Notes: a model not told the origin generated them from the sequence alone. A DNA stretch of 64,000 nucleotides from Pseudomonas sp. PA27(2017) (GCF_001945445.1 NZ_MSXW01000002.1:150445-214444); one strand, 5' to 3'; shown: positions 53,106 to 63,739, numbered from the stretch's first letter. Numbers and translations are program-made.

Positions 53106-55715
53106 TTAGGCTTGAACGACCGGGATGTTCGCGCTCGCCGCGGCTTCGCGGAACTCGGCGATCTGGTCGAAGCTCAGGTAGCGGTAAACGTCGGCAGCCA
53201 TGCTGTCGATGTTCTTCGCGTACTCCATGTACTCCTCGACGGTCGGCAGTTTGCCGATGATCGAAGCGACAGCGGCCAGTTCGGCCGATGCCAGGTACAC
53301 GTTGGCGCCATCGCCCAGACGGTTCGGGAAGTTACGCGTCGAGGTCGATACCACGGTGGAGTTCGCCGCCACACGTGCCTGGTTACCCATGCACAGCGAG
53401 CAACCCGGCATTTCCATGCGGGCACCGGCCTTGCCGTAGATGCCGTAGTAGCCTTCTTCGGTCAGCTGGTGAGCGTCCATCTTGGTCGGCGGCGACAGCC
53501 ACAGACGGGTCGGAATGGAACCCTTGACCTTGTCGAGCAGCTTGCCGGCAGCGCGGAAGTGACCGATGTTGGTCATGCACGAGCCGATGAACACTTCGTC
53601 GATCTTCTCGCCCTGAACGGTCGACAGCAAACGCGCGTCGTCTGGGTCGTTCGGCGCGCAGAGCACAGGCTCCTTGACGTCGGCCAGGTCGATTTCGATG
53701 ATTTCGGCGTACTCGGCATCGGCGTCGGCGGACAGCAGTTCCGGGTTGGCCAGCCAGGCTTCCATGGCCTGCGCGCGACGCTCCATGGTGCGTGCATCAC
53801 CGTAGCCTTCGCTGATCATCCAGCGCAGCAGGGTGATGTTCGACTTCAGGTACTCGGCGATGGCCTTTTCCGGCAGCTTGATGGTGCAACCGGCAGCGGA
53901 GCGCTCGGCCGAGGCGTCGGAGAGCTCGAACGCCTGCTCGACGGTCAGCTCGTCCAGGCCTTCGATTTCCAGGATGCGGCCGGAGAAGGCGTTCTTCTTG
54001 CCTTTCTTCTCGACGGTCAGCAGGCCCTTCTGGATGGCGTAGTAAGGGATGGCATGAACCAGGTCACGCAGGGTGATGCCAGGCTGCAGCTTGCCCTTGA
54101 AGCGAACCAGGATCGACTCGGGCATGTCCAGCGGCATGACGCCGGTGGCAGCGGCGAAGGCGACCAGGCCGGAACCGGCCGGGAAGCTGATGCCGATCGG
54201 GAAACGGGTGTGCGAGTCGCCACCGGTGCCGACTGTGTCGGGCAGCAGCATGCGGTTCAGCCAGCTGTGGATGATGCCGTCGCCAGGGCGCAGGGACACG
54301 CCGCCACGGGTGCGGATGAAGTCCGGCAGGGTGTGGTGGGTGGTGACGTCGATCGGCTTCGGATAGGCCGCGGTGTGGCAGAACGACTGCATGACCAGAT
54401 CAGCGGAGAAGCCCAGGCACGCCAGGTCTTTCAGCTCGTCGCGGGTCATCGGGCCAGTGGTGTCCTGGGAGCCGACGGTGGTCATCTTCGGTTCGCAGTA
54501 GGTGCCCGGGCGAACGCCTTTGCCTTCCGGCAGGCCACAGGCCTTGCCGACCATCTTCTGCGCCAGGGTGTAGCCCTTGCCAGTGTCGACCGGCGCTTCC
54601 GGCAATGCGAACAGGTCGGTCGGGCCCATGCCCAGCTCGGCACGAGCCTTGTCGGTCAGGCCACGGCCGACGATCAGCGGAATACGGCCGCCAGCGCGAA
54701 CTTCATCGAGCAGAACCGGCGTCTTCAGTTCGAAGGTGGTGATGACTTCGTCGGTGCCGTGCTTGCAGACCTTGCCAGCGTGCGGATAGACGTCGATCAC
54801 GTCGCCCATTTCGATGTTCGACACGTCGAACTCGATCGGCAGGGCGCCGGCATCTTCCATGGTGTTGTAGAAGATCGGAGCGATCTTGGAGCCGAAGCAG
54901 AAGCCACCGGCGCGCTTGTTCGGCACATAAGGAATGTCGTCGCCGAAGAACCACAGCACCGAGTTGGTGGCGGACTTACGCGAGGAGCCGGTACCGACCA
55001 CGTCACCGACGTAGGCGACCGGGAAACCTTTGGCGCGTACTTCTTCGATCTGCTTCAGCGGGCCGATGGAGCCAGGCTGCTCGGGAACGATGCCGTCGCG
55101 GGCCATTTTCAGCATGGCCAGAGCGTGCAGCGGGATGTCAGGGCGCGACCAGGCGTCCGGAGCCGGCGATAGGTCGTCGGTGTTGGTTTCGCCCGGTACC
55201 TTGAAGACGCTCAGGCTGTACTTCTCGGCAATCGCCGGACGCTTGGTGAACCACTCACCGGCAGCCCAGGATTCCAGCACGGCCTCGGCATTGGCGTTAC
55301 CGGCCTTGGCCTTTTCGGCCACGTCGTGGAAGGCGTCGAACATCAGCAGGGTGTGCTTGAGCTGTTCGGCGGCAATGGCGCCCAATTCGGCGCTATCGAG
55401 CAGCTCGACCAGGGTGGCGATGTTGTAGCCGCCCTGCATGGTGCCGAGCAGTTCGGTGGCGCGCTTCTTGTCGAGCAGCTGGGAAGTGGCTTCACCTTTG
55501 GCGATGGCGGACAGGAAGCCGGCCTTCACGTAAGCCGCTTCGTCGACGCCTGGGGGCACGCGATTGGTGATCAGATCGAGGAGGAATTCTTCTTCGCCGG
55601 CCGGCGGGTTCTTCAGCAGGTCGACGAGACCGGCAGTTTGTTCGGCGTTTAGCGGCTGGGGCACGATACCCTGGGCGGCACGCTCTGCTACGTGTTTGCG
55701 GTAGGCTTCAAGCAC
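53106..55715 (-). CDS. acnB: Aconitate hydratase B
   Basis: 869 residues. It interconverts citrate and isocitrate in the TCA cycle (and 2-methylcitrate intermediates). AcnB-type order: N-terminal HEAT-like domain ([40 protein letters not shown]), swivel domain ([40 protein letters not shown]) and catalytic domains ([20 protein letters not shown], with the 4Fe-4S cysteines in [19 protein letters not shown] and [14 protein letters not shown]). GTG 55715 is chosen: VLEAYRKH is the usual AcnB start and AGGG lies eight bases upstream; the in-frame ATG at 55730 is less likely. Confidence 0.97.
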   Translation of the reverse strand: MLEAYRKHVAERAAQGIVPQPLNAEQTAGLVDLLKNPPAGEEEFLLDLITNRVPPGVDEAAYVKAGFLSAIAKGEATSQLLDKKRATELLGTMQGGYNIATLVELLDSAELGAIAAEQLKHTLLMFDAFHDVAEKAKAGNANAEAVLESWAAGEWFTKRPAIAEKYSLSVFKVPGETNTDDLSPAPDAWSRPDIPLHALAMLKMARDGIVPEQPGSIGPLKQIEEVRAKGFPVAYVGDVVGTGSSRKSATNSVLWFFGDDIPYVPNKRAGGFCFGSKIAPIFYNTMEDAGALPIEFDVSNIEMGDVIDVYPHAGKVCKHGTDEVITTFELKTPVLLDEVRAGGRIPLIVGRGLTDKARAELGMGPTDLFALPEAPVDTGKGYTLAQKMVGKACGLPEGKGVRPGTYCEPKMTTVGSQDTTGPMTRDELKDLACLGFSADLVMQSFCHTAAYPKPIDVTTHHTLPDFIRTRGGVSLRPGDGIIHSWLNRMLLPDTVGTGGDSHTRFPIGISFPAGSGLVAFAAATGVMPLDMPESILVRFKGKLQPGITLRDLVHAIPYYAIQKGLLTVEKKGKKNAFSGRILEIEGLDELTVEQAFELSDASAERSAAGCTIKLPEKAIAEYLKSNITLLRWMISEGYGDARTMERRAQAMEAWLANPELLSADADAEYAEIIEIDLADVKEPVLCAPNDPDDARLLSTVQGEKIDEVFIGSCMTNIGHFRAAGKLLDKVKGSIPTRLWLSPPTKMDAHQLTEEGYYGIYGKAGARMEMPGCSLCMGNQARVAANSTVVSTSTRNFPNRLGDGANVYLASAELAAVASIIGKLPTVEEYMEYAKNIDSMAADVYRYLSFDQIAEFREAAASANIPVVQA

Positions 55716-56111
55716 AGTTATTACCCTCATCAGTGGTCCCAAATGGGAAGTCCGGGACGCATGCAGGAATGCATCAAACACATCCGTCGCGCAGCCTCAT
55801 GGGCTGAGCACGATGGTTTCGATACTTCCATCCGGAAGCTGCTTTCAAAGTTTTACGCCTGCAGAACGGGGTCTGATGAGGGCTGGCATGGCCTGAGGGT
55901 GACCACGCCAACTATCGTGCTGCAGGATCGACTGTGCTCGTGACGCTTTGAAAACAGCTTCCAACGGACATTGGCGCCTTTCGCAAGGCGCGCTGATTCT
56001 AGCCGAATCTTCGCGCGAAGTTAAGTGAAAGACCCATCGGCCTCTGGGGTGATCCCCATTAGACAAAGGGCTAAGATGCATCCTTCATTGTCCGGTGTAT
56101 CGATTCAACGC

Positions 56112-56588
56112 ATGCCCAATCAACGTATCAAGACGCCTTGCATAGGCCTGTGCTCCACGGTTTTCGGGGATTCCGTATGCCGTGGCTGCAAGCGCTTCCA
56201 CCACGAGGTGATCAACTGGAACGGCTACAGCGACGAGGAAAAACAGTCGGTGTGGCTGCGCCTGGAAATGCTGCTGGTACAGGTGATGACCGCCAAGCTG
56301 GAGGTGTTCGACGAGGCGCTGCTGCTCAAGCAGCTGCAACAGCGGCAGATTCGCTTCGTTCCTCAGCAGTCGGCGTACTGTTGGGCTTATCAATTGTTGG
56401 CACGCGGCGCGCGGGTGATTTCCCAACTCGAGGCATACGGCATCGTGTTGCTACCCGAATTTCGCGATTGGGAGTTGCCCGATCTGCGCGATGCCATCGA
56501 CCGCGAGTTCTTCCTGCTGTCCGAGGCGCACTTCGAACGCTATATCGCGCCACGCTTTCTCAAGGAAGGCATGGAGCTGCGCGTCTGA
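56112..56588 (+). CDS. DUF1289 protein
   Basis: 158 residues. The N-terminal DUF1289 motif RIKTPCIGLCSTVFGDSVCR-GCKRFHHEVINW has four cysteines likely to bind a metal (zinc or iron-sulfur). The rest, YSDEEKQSVWLRLEMLLVQV and LARGARVISQLEAYGIVLLP-EFRDWELPDLRDA, is helical. It lies divergent from acnB, as in other pseudomonads. The MPNQRIKTPC start (56112) matches the family; ATG 56076 has a better ribosome binding site (AAGGG) and would add 12 residues. Cytosolic, function unknown. 55716-56111 otherwise holds promoters of both genes. Confidence 0.85.
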   Translation: MPNQRIKTPCIGLCSTVFGDSVCRGCKRFHHEVINWNGYSDEEKQSVWLRLEMLLVQVMTAKLEVFDEALLLKQLQQRQIRFVPQQSAYCWAYQLLARGARVISQLEAYGIVLLPEFRDWELPDLRDAIDREFFLLSEAHFERYIAPRFLKEGMELRV

Positions 56589-56614
56589 CGGGGCGCGAGT
56601 AGGCCTCATTAATG

Positions 56615-56647
56615 CAAGAAGCCCGGCACTTGGCCGGGCTTCTTCTT
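56615..56647. terminator. Bidirectional intrinsic terminator
   Basis: AAGAAGCCCGGC-ACTT-GGCCGGGCTTCTTCTT, flanked by A- and T-rich sides, sits between the DUF1289 gene and convergent ppnP. Confidence 0.92.
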
Positions 56648-56660
56648 GTTGCAGGAGCTA

Positions 56661-56942
56661 TCAGCGGTATTCGCACAGGTACGCGGTGTCCTGTTCGACC
56701 TTGAGCTGGAACTTGCTGTCGGCCGGCACGGTGAAACGGCTGCCGGCGGTGAAGGTTTCCCAGTTGTCGCTGCCCGGCAGCTTGACGGTCAGGGCGCCGG
56801 CGATCACGTGCATGATCTCCAGCTGGCCGGTGCCGAATTCATACTCGCCCGCCGCCATCACGCCAATGGTGGCCGGGCCTTCTGCCATGCCGAACGCGAT
56901 GGATTTGACGGTGCCGTCGAAATACTCGTTGACCTTGAACAT
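56661..56942 (-). CDS. ppnP: Pyrimidine/purine nucleoside phosphorylase PpnP (DUF1255)
   Basis: 93 residues, a single cupin domain: [60 protein letters not shown] and a last part with [24 protein letters not shown]. The protein matches YaiE/PpnP in length and sequence. The enzyme phosphorolyses several nucleosides. ATG 56942 is used because MFKVNEYF is the family N-terminus. Confidence 0.95.
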   Translation of the reverse strand: MFKVNEYFDGTVKSIAFGMAEGPATIGVMAAGEYEFGTGQLEIMHVIAGALTVKLPGSDNWETFTAGSRFTVPADSKFQLKVEQDTAYLCEYR

Positions 56943-57003
56943 GTGCATCCTCGTGAGCGGCAGAATAAAGGGCTGGCAAGTATGCCCAAGGCGTTGGACG
57001 GCG

Positions 57004-57567
57004 TCACGTATTGCGCGCGCCGCTTCGCTCGGTCATCACCAGGGGCAGCAGACGAGCGGTATTGCGTGCATCGTGCAGGGCGCGGTGCTGCTGGCCGCTG
57101 AAGTTGAAACCGGCCAGTTGTAGCGCCGCGTTCAGGCCAACGGGGCGGGGCAGCTGCCGTTCTTCGGCGAAGCGGCGCTTGAGGTTGAGATGCGGCAGCG
57201 CCTGCAGGCTGCTGGCGAGGTCATGGCGCTGCCAGTCTTGTTCGAGCTGCTGGCGATCATAATCGCCCCAACTGCACCAACCCTGCAGCCGAGGGTGATG
57301 GGGCTGCAGCCAGCGCTCGAATTGCGGCCACAGCACCGGCAAGGTGACGGCGCCATCCACCTCCGCCTGGCTGATGTGAGTGAGTTGCCGGCAGAAGCGG
57401 GTGAGCAGGGGGCGGCGCATGGGCCGCACGAAACGCTGGAAATGATCGATCTCGTGGCCGCTGGCGTTGACCAGGCTGGCACCGATCTCGATGACCTCCA
57501 TATGCTCCACCGGCCAGCCGCCTTCTTCGGTGGTGGCTTCCAGGTCGATGACCAGCCAATACCCCAT
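57004..57567 (-). CDS. DEDDh 3'-5' exonuclease family protein
   Basis: 187 residues of the RNase T/DnaQ fold: [15 protein letters not shown] (Exo I, Asp and Glu), [20 protein letters not shown] (Exo II) and [20 protein letters not shown] (Exo III, H and D). Small size and a C-terminal [11 protein letters not shown] resemble the KapD/ERI-like exonucleases of unknown target. The gene is separated from ppnP by 60 bases on the same strand. Cytosolic. Confidence 0.88.
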   Translation of the reverse strand: MGYWLVIDLEATTEEGGWPVEHMEVIEIGASLVNASGHEIDHFQRFVRPMRRPLLTRFCRQLTHISQAEVDGAVTLPVLWPQFERWLQPHHPRLQGWCSWGDYDRQQLEQDWQRHDLASSLQALPHLNLKRRFAEERQLPRPVGLNAALQLAGFNFSGQQHRALHDARNTARLLPLVMTERSGARNT

Positions 57568-57743
57568 TGCCTCTCCTTGTCTGCTGTCGTCCGGTCATGT
57601 TCGCTCAGTGCTCAGACCGACGAGTGGTGCGATTCGTGCCATATACGAAATGCCATCATGGACATTGTGTCTTTGCGGCGCTGGCTATACTTGCGTACGC
57701 AAGATCGTGGTTCTCTATTTCCGCGTGATAGGTGAGTGTGTTC

Positions 57744-59957
57744 ATGGATGATTCCGTGGTGTTTTCAGATGACGAGCCGGTTGGTGACAACAGCCATCCG
57801 GCGTGGCGCATCCTGACCGTTGATGATGATCCTGACTTCCAGCGCGCAACCGCCTTTGCGATCAGCGAGATGGATATCCTCGGCCGGCGTGTCGAGATCC
57901 AGCAGGCGTTCAGCAACCGCGAAGCCGCCATGTTGCTGGCCGAGCAGCAGGATTTCGCCCTGGTACTGCTCGATGTGGTGATGGAAACCGAAGACGCCGG
58001 CCTGCGCCTGGTCAAGACCCTGCGCGAAGTCATCGGCAACGCCGAGATCCGTATCGTGCTGCTGACCGGCGAACCGGGCATGGCGCCGGTGCAGAGCGTG
58101 ATGCGCGACTACGACATCAACGACTACTGGTCCAAGAGCGAACTCAGCGCCGAACGCCTGCGCACCGTGCTCACCGCCGGGCTGCGCAGCTACTCGCAAC
58201 TCAGGGCTACCGCGCGGGCACGCCGCGGCCTGCAGATGATCGTCGAGTCCAGCAATGCGCTGTTCTGCTCGAAGAACACCCGTGAACTGTCGGCCAAGAT
58301 TCTTTCCGAAATCGCCTCGCTGCTCGATCTGCAGGCTGAAGGCATCGTCTGCGTAAAGGCCCATGATGCCAGCCCCGGCGAGCTTCCCGACGCCTATGTG
58401 ATCAGTGCCAGTGGCCGCTTTTACGGCTCCATCGACGGCAATCTCAATGGTCTTGGCGACGACGCGGTGGCCAGTGCGCTGCGCTGCTCTCTGCAAAAAC
58501 AGGCCACGTTGCGTTTCGATGATTGCACGGTGCTGTTCTTCCCACGCTTTCAGGCGGGCGCGGACTACGCCTGCTACGTGGCCACCGAGCGCACGCTGGA
58601 CGACACCGAGCTGGAACTGCTCGAAGTGTTCAGCGCCAGCATCAGCCGAGGGCTCTACAACGTGGCGCTGTTCAGCCGCCTCGAAGAGATGGCCTACCAG
58701 GACGATTTGCTGAAGATCCCCAATCGCAATGCGCTGATCCGCATGCTCGACATGACCCTGAGCAGCCCGAACAAGAACGAGCGGGTGCTGGTGCTGCTCG
58801 ATATCGACAACTTCTCCGGCGCCAACACCGCTTTCGGTACCGGCTACGGGGATTTCATCCTCGGTTTGGTGGCCAACCGCCTGCGTGATGCGTTCGACGG
58901 CAACGTGCTGATCGCCCGCGTGCGCGATGACCTGTTCGCTGTGCTGGGCCCGGAGGATCAGGTGCGTGCCGAAGATATCGTGGCCTTGTTCCGGCGCCCC
59001 AACCGGCCTTACGAGCTGGGCCAAGTGCACAGCCTGAGCAGCGTCACCCTGTATTTGCGCGATTTCGAGGACACCGCCAGCGTTGCCCTGCAGGATGCGC
59101 GGCTGACCCTCAAGCAGGCCAAGCAGCTGGGCCACGATCAGCATGTGGTGCACGACCGCCAACTGCAGAGCGCCCATGCCGAGTCGTTTCGGCTGCTGCT
59201 GGCGCTGCGCGACGCAGTGGCCAGCGACCTGATCAGCATCGAACTGCAACCCCAGGTGGATCTGCGCACTGGCGTGGTCACCGGCGTAGAGGCTTTGGCC
59301 CGATGGTACCAAGCCGACGGCAAAGCCATTGCGCCGCTCGAGTTCATTCCACTGGCCGAGGCCACTGGCTACATCCTGCCGCTGGGCGACCTGCTCATGC
59401 GCCTGGGCTTGCAGGCGGCCCGACGCCTGGCTGAAGCCGGCTATCGCGACATCCGCGTGGCGATCAATGTATCGGCGACGCAACTGCTGCAGCGCGATTT
59501 CATCGAGCGGTTCACCCTGCATCTGGAGGCCGCTGGCGTGAGTGCGGCTCAGGTCGAGCTGGAGATCACCGAGTCGGTGGCCATGCGCTCGTTCGAGCAG
59601 GTTTGCGAGCAACTGCTGGCGCTGCGTGCCATGGGCGTCAAGGTGGCCATCGACGACTTCGGCACCGGCTTCTCGTCGCTCAGCTACCTGCGCCAGTTAC
59701 CGGCGGATCGCTTGAAGATCGACCGCAGTTTCGTCGAGGAACTGCGTGCCGAGGACGATGGCCAGGCGATCGCTGAAGCGATCATCCACATTGCCCGACG
59801 GGTCGGTATGACAGTGATTGCCGAAGGGGTAGAAAACCAGCAACAGGCCGAATGGCTGAAACGCCATGATTGCCTGGAGGCCCAGGGCTATCTGTACGCC
59901 AGGCCAATGCCGCTGGAGCGGCTGTTAGGCTGGCTGGGCGAGCGTTCGCAACGGTGA
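57744..59957 (+). CDS. Response regulator with DUF3369, degenerate GGDEF and EAL domains
   Basis: 737 residues. REC domain (residues 20-150): WRILTVDDDPDFQRATAFAI, phospho-Asp in ALVLLDVVMETEDAGLRL, IRIVLLTGEPG. DUF3369 domain (about 165-310). A GGDEF domain follows whose active loop is ARVRDDLFAVL rather than GGDEF, so it should be inactive. The EAL domain (from about 480) has VEALARW, INVSATQLLQRDFI, LEITES, KVAIDDFGTGFSSLSYLRQL and VIAEGVE, with the catalytic residues present, predicting c-di-GMP hydrolysis. The stop overlaps the start of a histidine kinase gene, its likely partner. AGGTGAG precedes ATG 57744. Confidence 0.93.
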   Translation: MDDSVVFSDDEPVGDNSHPAWRILTVDDDPDFQRATAFAISEMDILGRRVEIQQAFSNREAAMLLAEQQDFALVLLDVVMETEDAGLRLVKTLREVIGNAEIRIVLLTGEPGMAPVQSVMRDYDINDYWSKSELSAERLRTVLTAGLRSYSQLRATARARRGLQMIVESSNALFCSKNTRELSAKILSEIASLLDLQAEGIVCVKAHDASPGELPDAYVISASGRFYGSIDGNLNGLGDDAVASALRCSLQKQATLRFDDCTVLFFPRFQAGADYACYVATERTLDDTELELLEVFSASISRGLYNVALFSRLEEMAYQDDLLKIPNRNALIRMLDMTLSSPNKNERVLVLLDIDNFSGANTAFGTGYGDFILGLVANRLRDAFDGNVLIARVRDDLFAVLGPEDQVRAEDIVALFRRPNRPYELGQVHSLSSVTLYLRDFEDTASVALQDARLTLKQAKQLGHDQHVVHDRQLQSAHAESFRLLLALRDAVASDLISIELQPQVDLRTGVVTGVEALARWYQADGKAIAPLEFIPLAEATGYILPLGDLLMRLGLQAARRLAEAGYRDIRVAINVSATQLLQRDFIERFTLHLEAAGVSAAQVELEITESVAMRSFEQVCEQLLALRAMGVKVAIDDFGTGFSSLSYLRQLPADRLKIDRSFVEELRAEDDGQAIAEAIIHIARRVGMTVIAEGVENQQQAEWLKRHDCLEAQGYLYARPMPLERLLGWLGERSQR

Positions 59958-61864
59958 TGGGTCGCCGCATCGCCGGTTGGCGAACGGCGCTGTCCAGGCC
60001 GCTGCCGCGTAACCTGCTGGTGCTGTTCCTGCCGTGGTCCCTGCTGATCATCGTGCTCAGCTTGTTGCTCTACGATCGCATGCTCAATGACCGGCTGGAA
60101 CCGCTGCTCGAGGCGCAGACCGACAGCTTGAACGAGGGCGTGGCGGTTCTGGAACGGCATCTGTCGAGCTTGCGCGGTGATTTGCAGTTCCTCAGTCAGC
60201 AGCCCCTGCTGAACCGGGCCGTGAGGCATGCCTCCGATGATAGCTACGCTGCATTGAGTGAGCTGTTCGCCGAGTTTTCAAATAGCCGTGGTAACTACCA
60301 GCATATTCGCTGGCTCGATGAACACGGAATGGAGCGGGTGCGCATCGACAACGTGTCGGGAAAGGCGCGCCAGGTCGAGTTGGCTGATTTGCAGAATGAC
60401 TCGGCTGCCTATTACTTCGTGGAAACCATGCATCTCTACAAAGGCGAGTCGTACCTGTCGCGTTTCGACCTGGAACGTCATTACCGGCCTGATGGTTCCG
60501 TCGAGACCCTGGTGCCAATCCTGCGCGCGGCGGTGCCGGTGTTCAGCGAGCGCGGTGAGCGGCGCGGCATCCTGATCCTCGACTACCGTGCCGAACGGAT
60601 GTTGGAGCGTTTGCGCGAAACATCCGTGGCATATGGAGGATCGTTACAACTGCTCGATCACGAAGGCTACTGGATGCTGGGCGAGAGCCCGGAGCACGCC
60701 TGGGGCTTCTTGCTTGGCAAGCCCGATCTGACCCTTGCCAGCCACCAGCCATCAAGCTGGCGGCGCTTGCAGAACGAACAGCGCGGCTCGTTCATCGATG
60801 CGGCAGGCTTCTGGGCCTACAGTCACTTCCGGCCGAGCGATGCCGCTTCGGCAACCTCGAACGCCGCGGACCATTGGCTGTTGCTGTCTCACTTGCCTGC
60901 CCGGAATTTGAGCGAATTGCGCTGGGATGTGGTGTGGCGCGTTCTACTGTTCTTCAGCGTGCTGCAAGGAGTCGGGCTTCTGATCAGCGTAAGGCGAGCC
61001 ATCGATGAAGCTGAACGCTTGCGGGCCGAGCACGGGTTGCATGTGAGCAGCAGGGCGCTGGCAGCCAGCAACGAGCAGCTGCAGCGTACCGTCGAACAAT
61101 TGCAGCGCACACGCCGCGCCTTGTTGCAGGCTGAAAAGCTGTCGTCCCTCGGTACCATGGTCGCCGGCGTCGCCCATGAATTGAATACGCCAATTGGCGC
61201 CGCCAGCGTGGCAGCGTCGACCCTGGAGCGAGCCAGCCAGGAGTTTCAGGTGGCGATGCGCGAAGGGCTGAAGCGCACTACCCTGGAGCGTTTCGTGCAG
61301 CGTACCGATGATGGCCTGAGCATCATTCTGATCAGTCTGGAGCGGATGTCGCAGCTGACCCGTGCATTCAAGCAACTGGCTACCGACCGCGCCAGTACGG
61401 AACGGCGTCGCTTCGGCCTGCGCGAGCTGGTGGATGAGGTGGTATTGCTGCTGCAACCGAAATTACGTCAGAACGACCACCGGATCGCGGTGGAGGTTGC
61501 CCCGGACATAGTGCTGGACAGCTACCCGGGGCCCCTCGGGCAAGTCGTGCAGAACCTCGTCGACAATGCGCTGGTTCATGCCTTCGACCCTGGTGTGAAA
61601 GGCTTGGTCATCGTGCGTGGCCAGGTCGATGACGAACGAGGGCAATGCGTCATCGAGATCATCGACGACGGTCGGGGCATGGACGAGGAACTGCTGGGCA
61701 AGATATTCGACCCGTTCTTCACCACCCGGCGCGGCCAGGGTGGTACCGGCCTGGGCTTGCACATCACCCATCAGCTGGCGGTGGATGTGCTCGGTGCCGA
61801 ACTGGAAGTCGACAGCACACCGGGAGAGGGATCGCGCTTCAGGATTCGCTTCGACCTGAACTGA
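59957..61864 (+). CDS. Sensor histidine kinase
   Basis: 635 residues. An N-terminal transmembrane helix (PRNLLVLFLPWSLLIIVLSL) is followed by a periplasmic sensor of about 300 residues (DEHGMERVRIDNVSGKARQV and GERRGILILDYRAERMLERL resemble a double-Cache type), and a second helix around VVWRVLLFFSVLQGVGLLIS. A coiled coil (QLQRTVEQLQRTRRALLQAE) leads to an H-box GVAHELNTPIG and the ATPase boxes (NLVDNALVHAF, IEIIDDGRGMDEEL, DPFFTTRRGQGGTGLGLHI). The HELNTP variant has no extra residue changes that would remove kinase activity. Overlaps the regulator gene by TGATG, so they form a two-component system with c-di-GMP output. Confidence 0.94.
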   Translation: MGRRIAGWRTALSRPLPRNLLVLFLPWSLLIIVLSLLLYDRMLNDRLEPLLEAQTDSLNEGVAVLERHLSSLRGDLQFLSQQPLLNRAVRHASDDSYAALSELFAEFSNSRGNYQHIRWLDEHGMERVRIDNVSGKARQVELADLQNDSAAYYFVETMHLYKGESYLSRFDLERHYRPDGSVETLVPILRAAVPVFSERGERRGILILDYRAERMLERLRETSVAYGGSLQLLDHEGYWMLGESPEHAWGFLLGKPDLTLASHQPSSWRRLQNEQRGSFIDAAGFWAYSHFRPSDAASATSNAADHWLLLSHLPARNLSELRWDVVWRVLLFFSVLQGVGLLISVRRAIDEAERLRAEHGLHVSSRALAASNEQLQRTVEQLQRTRRALLQAEKLSSLGTMVAGVAHELNTPIGAASVAASTLERASQEFQVAMREGLKRTTLERFVQRTDDGLSIILISLERMSQLTRAFKQLATDRASTERRRFGLRELVDEVVLLLQPKLRQNDHRIAVEVAPDIVLDSYPGPLGQVVQNLVDNALVHAFDPGVKGLVIVRGQVDDERGQCVIEIIDDGRGMDEELLGKIFDPFFTTRRGQGGTGLGLHITHQLAVDVLGAELEVDSTPGEGSRFRIRFDLN

Positions 61865-61943
61865 CTGAGGGGCTGCCGGCCGGTGAAGCGGCAGGCTAGA
61901 ATCGCCGCCGTCTGCTGCATGCTTCTTGTTCGAGGTCCGTTCC

Positions 61944-62204
61944 ATGCAATGCCGTCCTGGTTGTGGCGCCTGCTGCATCTCCCCGTCGATCAGTTCCTTC
62001 ATTCCCGGCATGCCCAATGGCAAGGCTGCTGGCGAGCGCTGCGTGAATCTGGCCGAGGACAACCGTTGTTCGATCTTCGGGCGCGAGGATCGACCCGCCG
62101 TGTGCGCCGCATTTTCAGCGGATTTCGCTGTCTGCGGTAATAGCCGTGAAGAAGCCATCCGCCTGCTGGCCTGGCTGGAAGGTGCTACGGCAACGGCTGT
62201 CTGA
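61944..62204 (+). CDS. YkgJ-family cysteine cluster protein
   Basis: 86 residues. MQCRPGCGACCISPSISSFI and ERCVNLAEDNRCSIFGREDR-PAVCAAF with a further cysteine give the CxxxCxxCC...C...C pattern of YkgJ/UPF0153 proteins, thought to bind zinc or an iron-sulfur cluster. ATG 61944 follows a GAGG at a somewhat long distance. Small and cytosolic, with no known pathway. Confidence 0.88.
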   Translation: MQCRPGCGACCISPSISSFIPGMPNGKAAGERCVNLAEDNRCSIFGREDRPAVCAAFSADFAVCGNSREEAIRLLAWLEGATATAV

Positions 62205-62233
62205 CGCTCTACAGGCAAACTCCGGAGAATAAA

Positions 62234-62833
62234 ATGTCGTTGACCCGTTTATTGCTAGCAAGTACGGCGCTGTGCATCGCCTCTGCCGCCCATGCCGAGG
62301 ACTGGCGCTTGGCCAAAGACGAGGAGGGCATCAAGGTCTACCTCAGCGAAGTGGCCGGCTCTCCCTACAAGGCTTACCGCGGCGTAACCCTGATCAAGAC
62401 CGACGTGGCCAAGCTCAGGGCGTTGCAGGAGGACGTGGTGGCTTCCTGTGCCTGGATCCACGAGTGTCAGGAGCAGCGGTTGCTCAAGCACGAAGGTGGC
62501 AAGAGCTGGACTTACACCCGCTTCAACACGCCATGGCCGGTGACGCCTCGGGATTCGATCATCGAGGTCACCACCGAGCAGGGCGCCGATGGCAGCGTGA
62601 TCCGCACCCTTCACGGCGTGCCTGATTACCGCCCTGAGGAAAAGGGCTATGTACGCGTTGCCAGTGTCGAAGGCCACTGGACGATGACGCCCAAGCCCGA
62701 CGGCATGGTTGAGGTGGTGTACGAAGCGCATACTGACCCAGGTGGCAGCGTGCCTTCTTGGCTGTCCAACAAGTTCGTGGTCGAGGCGCCCTTCAATACG
62801 CTCAAGGGCATGCGCCAAAAGGCCCAGCAGTAA
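62234..62833 (+). CDS. START-domain-like protein, secreted
   Basis: 199 residues: signal peptide MSLTRLLLASTALCIASAAH-AEDW, then a START/SRPBCC-like fold with LAKDEEGIKVYLSEVAGSPY-KAYRGVTLIKTD, the SWTYTRFNTPWPVTPRDSII segment and VRVASVEGHWTMTPKPDGMV-EVVYEAHTDPGGSVPSWLSN. Such proteins bind lipids; here it would act in the periplasm. CGGAGAATAAA precedes the ATG. A terminator follows. Confidence 0.87.
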   Translation: MSLTRLLLASTALCIASAAHAEDWRLAKDEEGIKVYLSEVAGSPYKAYRGVTLIKTDVAKLRALQEDVVASCAWIHECQEQRLLKHEGGKSWTYTRFNTPWPVTPRDSIIEVTTEQGADGSVIRTLHGVPDYRPEEKGYVRVASVEGHWTMTPKPDGMVEVVYEAHTDPGGSVPSWLSNKFVVEAPFNTLKGMRQKAQQ

Positions 62834-62847
62834 TTTTTCCAGGCCAT

Positions 62848-62878
62848 AAAAAACCCGCCATAAAGGCGGGTTCTTGTT
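62848..62878. terminator. Bidirectional intrinsic terminator
   Basis: AAAAAACCCGCC-ATAAA-GGCGGGTTCTTGTTT between the START gene and the convergent Bax-inhibitor-like gene, with A- and T-rich flanks serving both strands. Confidence 0.92.
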
Positions 62879-62890
62879 TGCGGGTGACGA

Positions 62891-63559
62891 TCAGTCGTCG
62901 CCGCCCATGATGCCGAAGATCTGCAACAGGCTGACGAACAGGTTGTAGATCGATACGTACAGGCTGATGGTCGCCATGATGTAGTTGCGCTCACCACCAT
63001 GAATGATCGCGCTGGTCTGGAACAGGATACAGGCCGATGAGAACAGCACGAAGCCAGCGCTGATCGCCAGTTGCAGGCCGCTGATCTGGAAGAAGAAGCT
63101 GGCCAGGATCGCGCCGAGCAGAACGAAGAAGCCGGCGGTGATGAAACCGCTCAGGAAGCTCATGTCCTTGCGGGTGGTCAGCACGTAAGCCGAGAGGCCG
63201 CAGAACACAACGGCCGTCATCATGAATGCGGAGCTGACGACTTCGGCGCCGTTGGCCATACCCAGGTAACGGTTGAGAATCGGGCCCAGGGTGTAACCCA
63301 TGAAGCCGGTGAGGGCGAACGTCGACAGCAGGCCCCAGCCGGAATCACGCAGCTTGGCGGTCAGGAAGAACAGACCGTAGAAGCCTATCAGTACCACGAA
63401 GATGTTCGGGTAGGGGACATTGGCGCGCTGCGCCATGAAAGCCACGATGCCGCTGAATGCCAGGGTGAGGGCCAGCAAACCGTATGTGTTGCGCAGAACG
63501 CTGCTGACTGCGGTTTGTTCAACCCGTGAAGGGCTATGTGCGTAATCTTGTTCGCGCAT
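62891..63559 (-). CDS. Bax inhibitor-1/YccA-family membrane protein
   Basis: 222 residues with about seven helices: [116 protein letters not shown] and [20 protein letters not shown]. The last two segments with IHGGERNYI are the BI-1/YccA signature, with acidic residues at the end (MGGDD). In E. coli YccA modulates FtsH. ATG 63559; a GTG/TTG extension is not supported. Confidence 0.92.
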   Translation of the reverse strand: MREQDYAHSPSRVEQTAVSSVLRNTYGLLALTLAFSGIVAFMAQRANVPYPNIFVVLIGFYGLFFLTAKLRDSGWGLLSTFALTGFMGYTLGPILNRYLGMANGAEVVSSAFMMTAVVFCGLSAYVLTTRKDMSFLSGFITAGFFVLLGAILASFFFQISGLQLAISAGFVLFSSACILFQTSAIIHGGERNYIMATISLYVSIYNLFVSLLQIFGIMGGDD

Positions 63560-63739
63560 GGCGACACTCCTAGTAAATGCTGTTGGTCCGTGACCAAGGT
63601 CGAGAAGCATCTTAACAGAGCCTTGGGTACTGCCAAGTCAGAGTGTTTGACAGTGTGTTGCGTTCCGGTAAGATGCCGCCCGCAGCCTGCAAGGTTGCAA
63701 AGGAATGTTTCGGCGAGCCGACGCATTTCATGTCGACCT

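Noticed and set aside
53112..55172. A 686-codon open frame opposite acnB on the plus strand
   Set aside because: It is a mirror frame of a highly expressed GC-rich gene; its sequence is low-complexity (Val/Gly/Gln/Asp/Leu-rich) with no domain, and acnB on the other strand is certain.
57765..59612. A 615-codon minus-strand open frame opposite the REC-GGDEF-EAL gene
   Set aside because: Antisense shadow; no ribosome binding site and no recognisable motif.
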